A DNA stretch of 64,000 nucleotides from Chondrosia reniformis (Eukaryota > Porifera > Demospongiae > Chondrillida > Chondrillidae). How positions within the stretch are numbered: position 1 is the stretch's first letter; every line of letters begins with the position of its first letter. The notes under the pieces were generated by a model. The model had not been told where the DNA came from, did not search any database, and worked only from the letters and a program-made list of their open reading frames with translations. The DNA lies in assembly GCA_947172415.1 (NCBI GenBank), contig OX359201.1, forward strand, positions 62,001 through 126,000, read 5' to 3'. This document shows, piece after piece, positions 9,728 to 21,207 of this stretch. The position numbers and the translations under genes were made by a program.

Positions 9728-12700
9728 TTATTTTGAGTTTGCGGTTTGTGTTCTTGTGGAATGAAACTTCTTTAACTTGTCTCTTGAAGAAAGGATGTCT
9801 CCTCGAGTGTCCAATACTACACAACATATTGCAATAATAAGAGCCCATTGCATACTAAGAGTTCAGTGCATAAGAGCCCATTGCATACTAAGAGTTCAGC
9901 GCATAAGAGCCCATTGCATACTAAGAGTTCAGTGCATAAGAGCCCATTACATACTAAGAGTTCAGTGCATAAGAGCCCATTACATACTAAGAGTTCAGTG
10001 CATAAGAGCCCATTGCATACTAAGAGTTCAGTGCATAAGAGCCCATTACATACTAAGAGTTCAGTGCATAAGAGCCCATTACATACTAAGAGTTCAGTGC
10101 ATAAGAGCCCATTGCATACTAAGAGTTCAGTGCATAAGAGCCCGGTGTGTGTAACCTCACATTGCTTGTATAGATCTGACAAGTCTTCCACGTTGCTGTC
10201 AAGTGAGCCGTGAGAGAGTGATCTGCTGGTAGTTTGGGATGATGCATCACAGAGCAGGCGGGATTTATGTTGCCATAGCAACCTTCTTCCGTCTTCCAGT
10301 TCCTTTTCTTGATCCTTCAACAGCTGTAGAAGACTCTCTAGCATTGTCTTGTCTCTCACCTAGTGGAGGCAGATAACAGTATTGGGGGATGGGTGTGTCT
10401 GTGGGTGTGTCAGATTACCTTTAGATCTGCCCCTGCTAAGAGGTCAGTGACCTTCATCTTAGCTTCTTGTACAGTTTGGATGACTGCATCAATGGTACCT
10501 ACTGGTGGATCTGTTACCATGGCAACATCAGATCCCTCTTGGCTTATGCTACCAGTGTGAACTGTTTGAGTTGAAGTGTTTCTATAGAGTGCCAATCCAG
10601 AGAGCAAAGGAGTGACCTTGTGGGAGTGAGGCCCACTGATCGGGAGGGGAAGGTCACCACGCTGCCTCCTTCTGGTCCCGAGGAGGTGATTGGAGGGTAG
10701 ACCTCCCCTCATAGGAGTGGAGCTACATGTACTAGTGCTGTCGTCAGAGTCATAGTGTCTGGTCTGCTTGGCAGGAGAGACCTTCCTGGTCCAGCCCTGC
10801 TTGCCCCCCGTAGGACTGAGGTGGTGGTGGGTCCAGGTAGGAGCACTCATCCCTTGCTCCATCTTTTCAACAAATGAATCTTGTCTTCCATTCACCATTG
10901 AGGAAAACAGACCAGGAGATATCTGACTGGTTGCCATGGGGGTCACCTGACTGGTTGCCATGGGAGACACCTGACTGGTTGCCATGGGGGTCACCTGACT
11001 GGTTGCCATGGGAGACACCTGACTGGTTGCCATGGGGGTCGCCTGACTGGTTGCTATGGGAGACATCTGAGTAGACTTGTGGCTGCTACCGGAGAGCTGC
11101 GTGCCCTGGTCACGAGGCTCGTTGTACTGTGTCTCAACACCGTGAGGTGACCCTCCCTTGGGCTCCAGTGAGCTCAACTGCGTGCCCTGGTCACGAGGCT
11201 CATTGTACTGTGTTGCTTTACTACTGGAGCCAGCTGCTGGTCTGGACTGATGTGAGAGCCCATGGTTGCCATGCCTACCATCTCCATGGTAACTGTGGTG
11301 CCCTTTAGGGTGTCTCCCAGCAGTTGATGTGGGCAGGTTGGAAAGAATGGAAGGTTCGTCACAGTTCAGCATTTGGTGACTGAATGGAGTGGAGAAGGCT
11401 GTTGGATGAATGAAGGAGAGAGGAGGGATTTTGGAACCAGGAGCATCAGGGGAGCCGTGGGTAAAACCCTTCTCATTAGAACTGGGGTCTTTATCTGAGG
11501 ACTTCCTACTGACTTTATTTGTGTACTGAGTTGATGTTGCCATGGAGACAGTCTGTGGGTGGGAGCTTGATTCCACATCTACACTTAGTGCTGCTGTGGA
11601 ACAGGAAGTATCAGACAAACTGTCCTTAGGTCCATCCTTCAGTGTTTCCATTCTCACTTCAGAAATGGGTCTGGAATCTTGGTTCAGTCTGTGCCTCAGA
11701 TGCTCTGAAAGCTCCTGGTTGCTATGGATACTGGACTGCAACTTGTCTTTCAAATCATTGACTTCATTCATAACATGATAAAAGTCTGAAGGAAGGGAAA
11801 CTGCTGGGGAAATCCCCCTGTCTACCAGCTGTGGGCCATCAACACTGGGAGACACAATTTTGTTTGCAGAATGCATCACATCCAACTCCTTCTTCAAGGC
11901 GGCAATCTGCAACACCAACTGCTCCTGCTCCCTCTCCTTCAGATCCAGCTCGGACAACAAGGAGCTCCTCCTGGCAAAAGAGACACACATTACAAAACCA
12001 CTCTCAGAAAGGGCAGACAAGAGGTGACACTAACGCTCTGTTGGAACTCTTCAACTGCTCGGCCAAGTTGAGCAGGTCCTGCTCGAGGTCTCTGATCCTC
12101 TCTGTCATTTCAAGCACACTTGGGCCAGCCTGCACACCTTCATTGAGTCGGGTTCTCCCCAGTTCGCTGGCCTCCTTCTCCACCTTCAGCCTCTTGTACT
12201 TCTTCATCAGTCTATTCCTCTCCTTCTGCAGAGCAGCAATGTCTCGGTCCCTCTCTCCCAGCTGCCCCTCCAACTGCTCCCTTTCCGTCACCAACCCAGA
12301 CATCTGGTCCTTCAGGCCATGCAGCTGTTGAGAGGTATCGTCTCTCTCTCTCCTCAGCTGCTCCAGTTCCTCCTCAAGTGTGTCAGCTCCGCTCTGTGCT
12401 GCACACAGCTCATCCGACAACCTAATAATCACAGACTTACAATGTGACCTCTCCACTAGCACACAATCACAGACCTACAACGTGACCTCTCCGCTAGCAC
12501 ACATTCACAGACCTACAACGTGACCTCTCCGCTAGCACACATTCACAGACCTACAATGTGACCTCTCCGCTAGCACACAATCACAGACCTACAATGTGAC
12601 CTCTCCACTAGCACACATTCAATGATGGTCTCACCTCTCTACTTGCTGCTGCCTGTCTGCCAGCTGTGACTGCAGGAGGCCATTTTCATCTCTCAAATTG

Positions 12701-15700
12701 TCAAGCTCCCGTCCACTGCCTGGCGACTGCTTTTGAGGAATTCTGGACCTGTTCAGAGGGGAAGTCCCTCGTTCAGTGAAACTTGGTCCCTCCCTTAGTG
12801 GGTCCCCCAGTTCCTCCAAGACCTTCTCCTGAGCGAGCCTGTTGAGGAGAAGACTTTGCTTGTATTGGTCATCCATGGTCCTCAGGTCATCAGCATCCTC
12901 AGATGGGCGTGGTCTTCTATCTGAGGGGTGGGTCTCCAGCGGTAGGCTCTCACTACTGCTCGTGTAAGAAGGCGTGTCTTTTAAGCTATTAGATACAGAG
13001 TGCATTACATACTGCACACCTCTCTTGGACTGTGGGGGTGTGGCTTGGGGAGTGGTGGGCATGCACTGAGTTGCTTTACTAGACTTCTGTGCCATGCCTA
13101 CTGGGACATTCCCAAAAGGTACATCTTCCCCGCGGCCATCTTGTGAGTCCAATATGGTTGCCATGACACCCCGGTGACACACCTTTGGTGCTACAGTCTG
13201 TACTCCCACGCTGCTGACATTTGTAGATGTGGGCGGAGCCTGGAATGGTGTCACAGGCCTGCTATCCGGTGTATGACTGCGTCTGAGTTGGTCAATCTCA
13301 AGTTGGGCCTCAAGCAGTTTGCTGTGAAGTGCTCTAATATCAGCCTGCTGGTCCAGTTTAGACTTCTCTGCAAACCTGTCCTCGGTGCTAATCTTCCTCT
13401 TCAGGTCTCTGTTCTGTGTCTCCAGTTCCTTCAGATGCTGGTAGATACTGGACATGTCATGGTCGTCATCCTCCTCCTGCTCCGAGAGAGTGAAGGACCC
13501 CACTCCTACCTCAGTCCTATGGGGTGGGGCAGCAGCACGTTCCAGTGCATCCTTGAGAGCTGCTATCTCATTTTGGAGCTGACCAATAAAATGGCTGGCT
13601 TCCTGCAGTCTCCTTGCCAACTGTCCTCTCTCAGTCTCCAGCTGGTGATGGCTGCTTGCTAGAGAAGTGAGATCTCCCTCTAAAGAAGTCACTTGATCTG
13701 CCAGCATTGCATTCTCCTCTGTCAAGGCTGCCTGGTCCCTCATTGTCTCCTCCAAACTCCTTTGGAGGGCTGTATGTTCCTGTTCCAGAGCGCCTTCCTT
13801 TGCCCTCATCTCCTTCAGAGCACTTCTCAGCTTCTTGTTCTCTTTGCTGAGCTGCGCCATCCTCTCCTCATCTGCTGTCACTGCAGACTGCAATGGCAGA
13901 GGAGCAGTCTGGGCAGACTCGTTCACTACTCTTCGTACCTACAGCAACACACACCTCTGGTTGGCATAGCAACGCAATACACGTACATATGTACATAAGT
14001 AGGGTACACAAGATGGCCTCCGACAGGAGATGAGAGGTACGTACCTGGGGAGGGCTGGTTTCTGGAGTGACGGGCATTGTAATGTTGGTGGTGGAGCCAG
14101 GGAGACTCGACGGAAGAGACACACTGACATGGACGGGAGAGGGGTGGATCACCCGAGGTTCTCTCTCCTGAGACAGCAGACGCAGCACTCTCTCCATCAG
14201 ATCGTTGTACTGCAGAGGAAGGCTAAAAGTGACAGAGACTGGGAGGAACTAGGCGGAGCTAGCTTCCTTTTCAAGCTCTAGTGATTTACCTGTTCTGATG
14301 GGGCAGCTGCAACATTGAAGTAGTTGGTTGTCTCCCCGTGTCGCTCCCCAGCTGGAGGAGGTCGCTGATTGCCCAACTGACTTAACACCTTGCGCAATTC
14401 TGCTAGCAATGCCTCCAAGTCAGCAAGAGTATGATCCCCTCGTCCTAAAAGGGGAGGGGTCTGGCTGCTGGCCGCAGCCTGCGGGCTCTTTGAGCGGCCT
14501 CTCTCAGTGAGTCTACTCCTCAGACCTTCCACTTCACCCTAACCCACAGCACAGTATAGACATCTCATGTCAGCCGCTGTACATACGTATTAGAATGACA
14601 TACATACTTTAAGTTTATTGGCCAAGTCCTCGCTCTCCCTGGCCCTCTGGTCACTCCGCCCTTTGTCATCTCTCATGTGGTTCAAATTCGCTTCCAAATC
14701 CTACACACACAAGTACTCAACTGATTGATCTCCGCTGCCCTAGCTCCGCCCACTCAGTACCTTGAGACTGCTGTCCTTATATCTGATGGCATCCTTTAGA
14801 GCATCTATTTGCTCGTCTCTCTGCTTCACTCCTCTCTCCATGTCCCTCAACTTGTCCCTCAGCTCCTCCTCCCCTGGAGGCCATGTCAGATCTGCTGTGT
14901 GCACTATTCCACTGTCTTGTCCGTGGGCCACTGGAGGATCACGTCTCATCTTTGCCTTCAACAGCTCGTCCTCATAAGCCTTCAGCTCATCTCTCAGTCC
15001 CCTCTCCGTCTCTACACATAAAATGGGTCAGTGAGTCATCCGCCCACACATAAAATGGCCGCTCTAGATACCTACCTGCCTGCTGGTCCACCAAGTTGTT
15101 CAAGTCATCAATAGTCTTCTGCAGAATGGCTCCATCAGCAGCCTTGCTGGCGCTGAGTCTCATCAGCTCCTTGTCCAGGTCTCCCAACCTCTCTGCCTTC
15201 TCCTTCAAAGCCTGCTTCAGCTTGCCAATGACCACATCACGTTTGGCCATCTCTGGTTCCAGCAACTGCACAGACCACCTCTTGAGGTAGAAGACATTAC
15301 TCATTGGAAGAGAGTACACTTACTTCAAGTTTTGCTGCTAAATTCTCCAATTCCTTTTTCAGATCTTCATTTTCAGTGTGAGCATCATTGAGGTCAGCAC
15401 TCAACTGGTCCCTTACCTACACACACACGCACTCCTAATACAACAGGTTCCTGTGTGCTGAAACTGTATAAATGGCATACATTTCTTTGTTCAGAGCCCA
15501 GGTCTGTCATCTCCTCTCGAGCACTCTTTAGCTCCTCCTCCAGGTCCTTCAGCATTCCCTCCAATGCAGCCACTTCCTGTTCCTTCTGCGTCAAAGCATT
15601 CCGCAGATCTCTCTCCGCTCGTCTGTTCTTTTCCTCTTCCTCTCTCAGCTGCTTCCTCAGCAGTGCCACCTCCTCCTTGGCCTGGAGCCCCGCCCCCTCA

Positions 15701-17135
15701 TACTGACTGGCGGCTGCCTGCAGGATTAGTGCAGAAAGATTGTGAACAGTTGCCATGGTTACAATAATTACAACTCACTTGTAGCTGTTTCTTAGCAACA
15801 GCCAATTCACTGTACACATCATCAAGTTCTCTGCAAATGAGTGTAGCAATTAGAACTCTATACAAACAACTTGCAACCAGCTCACCTCTTCAGTTGTATA
15901 ATCTCCCCATCCTACACAAGTGGAGAATACTATCTATATGCTATTCCAATCTTGTCTGGTACAACTTACTCTTTCTCTGACTCCCCTGTGCATGACATCT
16001 TGAAGTTCACCCAACTCTCTCTCCTTGCCTGCTAGAGCTTCCTGTAACTTTCTCTTTTCCTCTCTAATCTGCTGACTCAGCTCATCGTTCAACTGGACAC
16101 ACATAAACCAGTACATCACACACTGCATCTGACTGCCCCTCCCCCTCCCCCTCTATACATCCGACTGCCCCTCCTCTCTATGTATCTGACTGAATGCTCA
16201 TACAATCAACCTCTGGCTCACCTTTTGAACGTGACTGTCATGCTGAACGGCCATTCCATCCATTGCATGTCTGTAGTAGTACAACACATTGAGGTAGCAG
16301 ACAATCATCACAGCCAACCACTCACTTGGCCTTAACAAGGAGATCTCCCTTCTCCTTCAAATCTTTCTTTAAGCTGTCAATTTCAACATTCAAATCCACA
16401 TTCTACAAACATTAATATAAAAGTCCATTAACCTGCCACATCCATTCACTTGTCTTTCCACTAACGAGTCTCCAGTCCTGGGAGTCATTTCCGACTTGTT
16501 TATTAAGCGCCTCCTCGAGGTGGTAGATGCGAAGCTTTAGCCCAAAGTTCTCCTTCTTCAGTTCAGATATTTGCTACAGATTACGCAATTAGAACAATCC
16601 ATATTTGCCATTCATAGCTGTAGCTCTCCCTCGCCCAACCAACCGTCTCCTGGTCCTTCAGTCTACTTCTCTGCGGAGACAGCTTGCTCGCCTGCGAGAG
16701 GGTCACTTGGCTGCCTATTCCAGTCTGCAGCGGCTCCGACAATTCACTGGCAGTAGAGAGGTCATTTGCAGTGGCCAAAGATTCCGTCTTTGAGTAGTCG
16801 AATTGATTTAGTCTGCGGCGAGACATGGCAGGATACGAGTAGAAAGCGAAAGTTACTGTAATATTAAAGTTAAATATCAAAAACACTCATAAACGCAGTC
16901 GCCACTTGTCAAGTCTATTGAGAGAGCAGTCGGGGCTAGCGCACGAGGCGACAAACAAGTAAAGTGTCTGGCGGCCAATGTGGAGCATTCCATTAGGAAA
17001 CCATTGTGACGCTGTCCAAAGTGTCGAAAGGGAAGCATCCCTGGAGTTCATGGAGGAAGTATAAACTCATTAAAAAGTAACTTACGTGTTCTCCAGTCCC
17101 AAGGGAAGAGTCAAGTCCTCTGAGATGGAAGCCAT
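9728..17135 (-). CDS. CDK5RAP2: Centrosomin/CDK5RAP2/myomegalin-family centrosomal coiled-coil protein
   Basis: The product is predicted to be a centrosome scaffold that recruits gamma-tubulin ring complexes. The evidence is the CM1 (Cnn_1N) motif on exons 16812-16644 and 16573-16466: ETQISELKKENFGLKLRIY followed by HLEE, with the upstream KDQE. Exon 1 (17135-17086) starts MASISEDLTLPLGLENT and joins exon 2 in frame. Long coiled-coil exons follow (16128-12004), then a Ser/Pro/Thr-rich disordered exon (about 11970-10419), exon 10359-10161 and a last exon 9816-9728 that ends in a TAA at 9728-9730. The last junction keeps frame across a minisatellite intron. I do not see an obvious CM2 domain at the C-terminus, so the exact vertebrate paralogue (CDK5RAP2 or PDE4DIP) cannot be assigned. 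An internal ATG at the start of exon 2 is an alternative start. Confidence 0.85.
9836..10145. repeat. 33-bp minisatellite in the last intron of the CDK5RAP2-like gene
   Basis: Nine to ten copies of a 33-bp unit (AGAGCCCATTGCATACTAAG plus 13 nt) occupy the intron between exons 10359-10161 and 9816-9728. The open frames through it on both strands are a product of the 33-nt period. Confidence 0.9.
10912..11066 (-). repeat. Coding 24-bp repeat (octapeptide PMATSQVS/T) in the CDK5RAP2-like gene
   Basis: About six 24-bp copies in the large disordered exon encode tandem SQVSPMATSQVTPMAT. The repeat is in frame and looks like recent expansion in a disordered linker. Confidence 0.8.
12425..12625. repeat. 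38-bp minisatellite in a CDK5RAP2-like intron
   Basis: About five copies of CACAGACCTACAACGTGACC plus TCTCCGCTAGCACACATT lie between two coiled-coil exons. On the coding strand the array follows the exon that ends near 12631. Confidence 0.8.
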
Positions 17136-17161
17136 TTTGCTACTTGTAAAACCGCCACAAA
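17136..17161. promoter_or_regulatory. 26-bp divergent interval between two start codons
   Basis: The ATG of the CDK5RAP2-like gene (minus strand, 17135) and the ATG of ZCCHC4 (plus strand, 17162) are separated by 26 bp. The two transcripts must either share a bidirectional promoter and overlap at their 5' ends, or have very short leaders. No TATA box is visible. Confidence 0.6.
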
Positions 17162-20014
17162 ATGGCCGACTCTACCGATCTGCAGCCACAGCGCCCACGA
17201 GGAGTAGATGTGTTGCTGAGCGAGCAAGTGGATCCTCCGTATTGCCCTCACGGTACGATCCACTAGTACAGCACGCGGCACTGGCTCTATTAGCACGCCC
17301 TGACTGCAGCCTCCCTACATACACAGCTGTATGGTCCTATACTAACCTCCCTACACAGCTGTATGGTCCTATACTAACCTCCCTACACAGCTGTATGGTC
17401 CTATACTAACCTCCCTGCATACACAGCTGTATGGTCCTATACTAACCTCCCTACATACACAGCTGTATGGTCCTATACTAACCTCCCTACATACATAGGT
17501 GTATGGTCCTATACTAACCTCCCTGCATACACAGGTGTATGGTCCTATACTAACCTCCCTGCATACATAGGTGTATGGTCCTATACTAACCTCCCTACAT
17601 ACATAGGTGTATGGTCCTATACTAGCCTCCCTACACAGGTGTATGGTCCTATACTAGCCTCCCTACACAGGTGTATGGTCCTATACTAACCTCCCTACAT
17701 ACATAGGTGTATGGTCCTATACTAACCTCCCTGCATACACAGGTGTATGGTCCTATACTAACCTCCCTGCATACATAGGTGTATGGTCCTATACTAACCT
17801 CCCTGCATACACAGGTGTATGGTCCTATACTAACCTCCCTGCATACATAGGTGTATGGTCCTATACTAACCTCCCTGCATACACAGCTGTATGGTCCTAT
17901 ACTAGCCTCCCTGCATATGGTATGTGTGTGTCTCTACTGCAGGTCCCACTGTGCTATTTGAAAGGTTTTTTGAGAAGAAGGCTTCTAGAAGATTCTTTGC
18001 CTGCTCGGCATGTAGGGACCGGAAGCAATGTTCCTTCTTCTGGTGGGCGGACCAAATTATTACTCCAGAAAAAAGGAGCTTCTTTCATGACCTGTTTGTT
18101 GCCAGGCAACCACAAATAAACAGACCTCAATTGATGGAAAGATATAAAAAGTTTAAAAATCTTAAAAAAGAGAAAAGAAAGTTTGTCACCAAATCACATG
18201 TACACAGTTCCTTCACGAGACATTCTATTGCATTAGGTATTGCGCAACATGCAACTTGCTCTTGTTTGTTGAAGAGTGGGAGGACCATGAGTCACATGAT
18301 GTGGTTGGCATGGTAACAGCTGCCCTCACCCACCCCTCTGAGTTGTTGGTTCCATATACAGATAAAAAGACATATGCAGTAGGTTGGTGGACATGCCCAA
18401 ATAAGGAAATTGTACTTGTGGAAATTGTTTAATCTTTTAGCAATTCTTTTTTACTGAAAAGTCAACACAATTTCTGGTTACAGAACTTAAACGACAGGGT
18501 TTTACTCATGTAATTAGTGTAGGTACTCCAAGGTTTGTTCCTACTGAATGTACTTTATTTGGAGCCTTAACTGCTATTCCTTTCACGTGTAGGATTCATG
18601 AGTCCATCAATGCTGATTTGAGCACCAACATGAAGTCCTTCCTACTGGATTTGGACTATAGATATGTAAGACAAGATGAGAAGTCATGTGACCTTCATGT
18701 GACTTTGTGTTACATTTGATTGTTGGCACATGTTACAGAGTGCATTTTACAGAGAAGACCAGTTTCAGCAGTTCAACTTGCTGAACGGCTTCTTCTTTGA
18801 TGAGGACAAGGGAAAGGGCCGCCTTACTGGTTTCCTAGGCAACACGGACAGGAGAAAGGTCATAGTATTAGCAGATGCTCCATTTGGTGCACTTGCCACT
18901 TTAGTTGGGAGAGGTATCCGGTCATTGTGGAGGGACTGCCTCACTGGAGAGAGTACAGATGGACCAGTTACTGAAGACGGTGATATTGGCTTTACCATAC
19001 TGATATTTCCTTACTTCCTTGAGAAACATGTCAACGAGAAGGATGCTCTTCCTTCACTGAGGATGATGGATTATCAGGTGAGCTAGTTAGCGAGAGGAGG
19101 AGGTTCTACAGTTGAGTTGTGACTGTATTCTTGCTGTTCTGAAGGTAACTTATGAATGCCACAGACTGTACAAAGACAAGAAGAACTACCCCTCTGCCGC
19201 TCGGTTCTACACAAACCTGCCTCCTCCAGGTCTGAGGCTACCGAAAGAGGAAGACTACTGGTCCGTAGAGTTCTACCACTGCCCTATAACATGTACCGTC
19301 ACTACCTCTCTCTCTCTCTCTCTGTGTGTGTGTAGGTATTGCAAAACTTGTGTCAGATATGTCTCCAAGGAGAACAAACATTGCGCAATATGTAATGCTT
19401 GCACTTCAAAGGTAATACTTAATATAAAATACAATTTGTTATACTCCTTAGGGAACTAGTATAAATCCTTCTACAGGACGGCAGGTCTTATGAACATTGT
19501 GACATGTGCAAAGTGTGCGTCAAATCAGGTAAGGATGTGTATATACGTAACATGAGAGATTGTGTATGTGTATATAACATGAGAGATTGTGTATGTGTGT
19601 ATACCATGAGAACCATTCCCCCCCCCCCCCCCCCACAGGTAGAGTACACTGTTTGGAATGTGAATCATGTCAACCACCCAATCACAAATGTCAACCAAAG
19701 TAAGCACTTTTGTTGCCATGGCAACTGACTCCATTGTATTGAGGGTGTGTCTTTATCCTGCCACACCCTTGACCATTAGACAAAGTACTAATTGTCACAT
19801 TTGTGGAGAATTTGGTCACAAGAGAAGAGACTGCCCAAATAAGGAAAAGGGGAAGACCCTATCCATTACTCGAAAGAGGTATTTTAGAATCCATAAATCT
19901 ATGTACATACTTGAAGTTACTTTAATTTTCATTAGAAGAAAGACTTTAGATGCCAAAGATGTTACTATGACAACCAAACGAACCAAATTAATTAAAAGAA
20001 CAAGGAAAACTTAA
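17162..20014 (+). CDS. ZCCHC4: ZCCHC4, 28S rRNA N6-adenosine methyltransferase
   Basis: ZCCHC4 methylates one adenosine of 28S rRNA in animals. Twelve exons join in frame: 17162-17252, 17943-18180, 18237-18378, 18441-18532, 18593-18665, 18739-19077, 19145-19260, 19336-19411, 19477-19528, 19639-19698, 19780-19878, 19936-20014. Visible parts are the N-terminal GRF-type zinc finger (CPHGPTVLFERFF, FACSACRDRKQCSFFWW), CATCNLLLFVEEWEDH, the Rossmann-type methyltransferase region (FLVTELKRQGFTHVISVGTPR, LLDLDYRYSAFY, VIVLADAPFGAL), the DHHC-like cysteine region, and the CCHC knuckle CHICGEFGHKRRDC. The family catalytic motif is DPPF; here it reads DAPF. Exon 2 uses the donor GTTTGT at 18181, chosen because it restores the conserved YCATC segment. 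Confidence 0.93.
17296..17920 (+). repeat. 36-bp minisatellite filling ZCCHC4 intron 1
   Basis: Roughly 18 copies of a 36-bp unit (CTGTATGGTCCTATACTAAC, then CTCCCTACATACACAG, with shorter variants) fill the first intron. Each copy contains CTAAC, a branch-point-like sequence, a short pyrimidine run and a terminal CAG or TAG, so each copy mimics a complete 3' splice site. Confidence 0.9.
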
Positions 20015-20048
20015 ATGAGATAATTTTTGTACTAATTTTCTTCCCTGT

Positions 20049-20798
20049 TCATGCTGTCCGGATAATGATATGGATTCCAGAATCAGTATAAATTGGTTCA
20101 CTGAGTTCTCCCACTTCCAAACCAAAACTAAATGTTACAAATTGAAACTAAATCAAAATGAAAACTTGGGCAGATAATAGAATGAACTCACGTAGCATCT
20201 TCAAAAGGTTCTAAAACAAAAAAAGTACATAATTGAAATTGAATATCTGTCTAGTTCATTGTGACCTACTTTGCATTTGGCCACGCCCAAAGAGGCCAAG
20301 GTCTCCGCCCCTTTTTGCACTTCCACAGTCACTCTCCTTTGAGGCCAGTTCAGCAAAGCCTGTATCATCCGACACTATTTCTGCCCTCAGCTCTGACAAC
20401 ATACACATTGAATATACTATCAGTATAGAGCATTACCAAATATGGATACATACTATATTTGGAATCTAACGTTTTATTTGTTCTAATGCTTCCTCTTTTG
20501 TGCGAGTGATCTTATCTTGTTTCCATGACGATGGCCTTCTGGATTCCCTGTGCTTCACCAAGAGGTGTGATGCCTGGACCTACAGTTGTCATGACAACCA
20601 TATTCTGCAGATACTTAGTCAACCTAGCTACCTGTCACTCCCTGTCACTCCTAACTCTAATGCTAACCCTACCTGTCCTGGTGCTGGATGGAGGGGCGGC
20701 TCCCACTGGGTCATTTTTGTGTACGTGTTGTAGTAGTAAGGTTTTCCAGTGGATTTGGAGTCTCGCAACTCCCATCCTTTAGGTAAATCGGAGGCCAT
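20049..20798 (-). CDS. PIN1: Peptidyl-prolyl cis/trans isomerase PIN1
   Basis: PIN1 isomerises phospho-Ser/Thr-Pro bonds in cell-cycle and transcription proteins. Exons are 20798-20673, 20579-20471, 20392-20270, a 19-nt exon at 20211-20193, and 20127-20049. The first exon encodes the WW domain ([20 protein letters not shown], then QWEPP). The parvulin domain follows: [63 protein letters not shown] and [10 protein letters not shown]. The active-site cysteine of the SDC motif and the phosphate-binding basic loop (K..RRPSSW) are present. The gene is full length. It converges with ZCCHC4 (35 bp between stops) and is divergent from the SRCR gene at 21208. Confidence 0.95.
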
Positions 20799-21207
20799 TT
20801 TGGGATCAAATCGATCTTGTAGTGGGAACAGGTATCGGAAAAGAATGCGATCAATCAGTACATTCATGTTAAGGGGCGTCGCGAAATACCTAATCTATGC
20901 CCCCCAATTAATAAAAGTGCTTTCGGGGGTATGTACAATAGTAACATGTTAATAAAATTCAAGAAATACTGAAAAAGTTCTCTGCGAAGCGAAGGTAAAG
21001 TACAATTAGTTATAAAAATTATCGAAAAGGTTTCCATGGACTATCCCCATAACTTGTGAGTGTTTTAACTTATTGTATGCGATCATCTCTCTGCCTCTCG
21101 CACATATTAAAGCTAAAGATATTTTATAAACACTTGCATAGTATCACTAGAAATCGTGACTTGTTATAAATTGTAGACCTATTATTCCTCAAATTGCAAA
21201 TAAAGGC
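20799..21207. promoter_or_regulatory. Divergent intergenic region, PIN1 / SRCR receptor 1
   Basis: About 410 bp separate the start codons of PIN1 (minus) and the SRCR receptor (plus). The half next to the receptor is AT-rich. No further gene is visible, and it presumably holds both promoters. Confidence 0.45.

Noticed and set aside
17296-17920. Regularly spaced repeats resembling a CRISPR array
   Set aside because: The units are contiguous with no unique spacers and lie in an animal intron.
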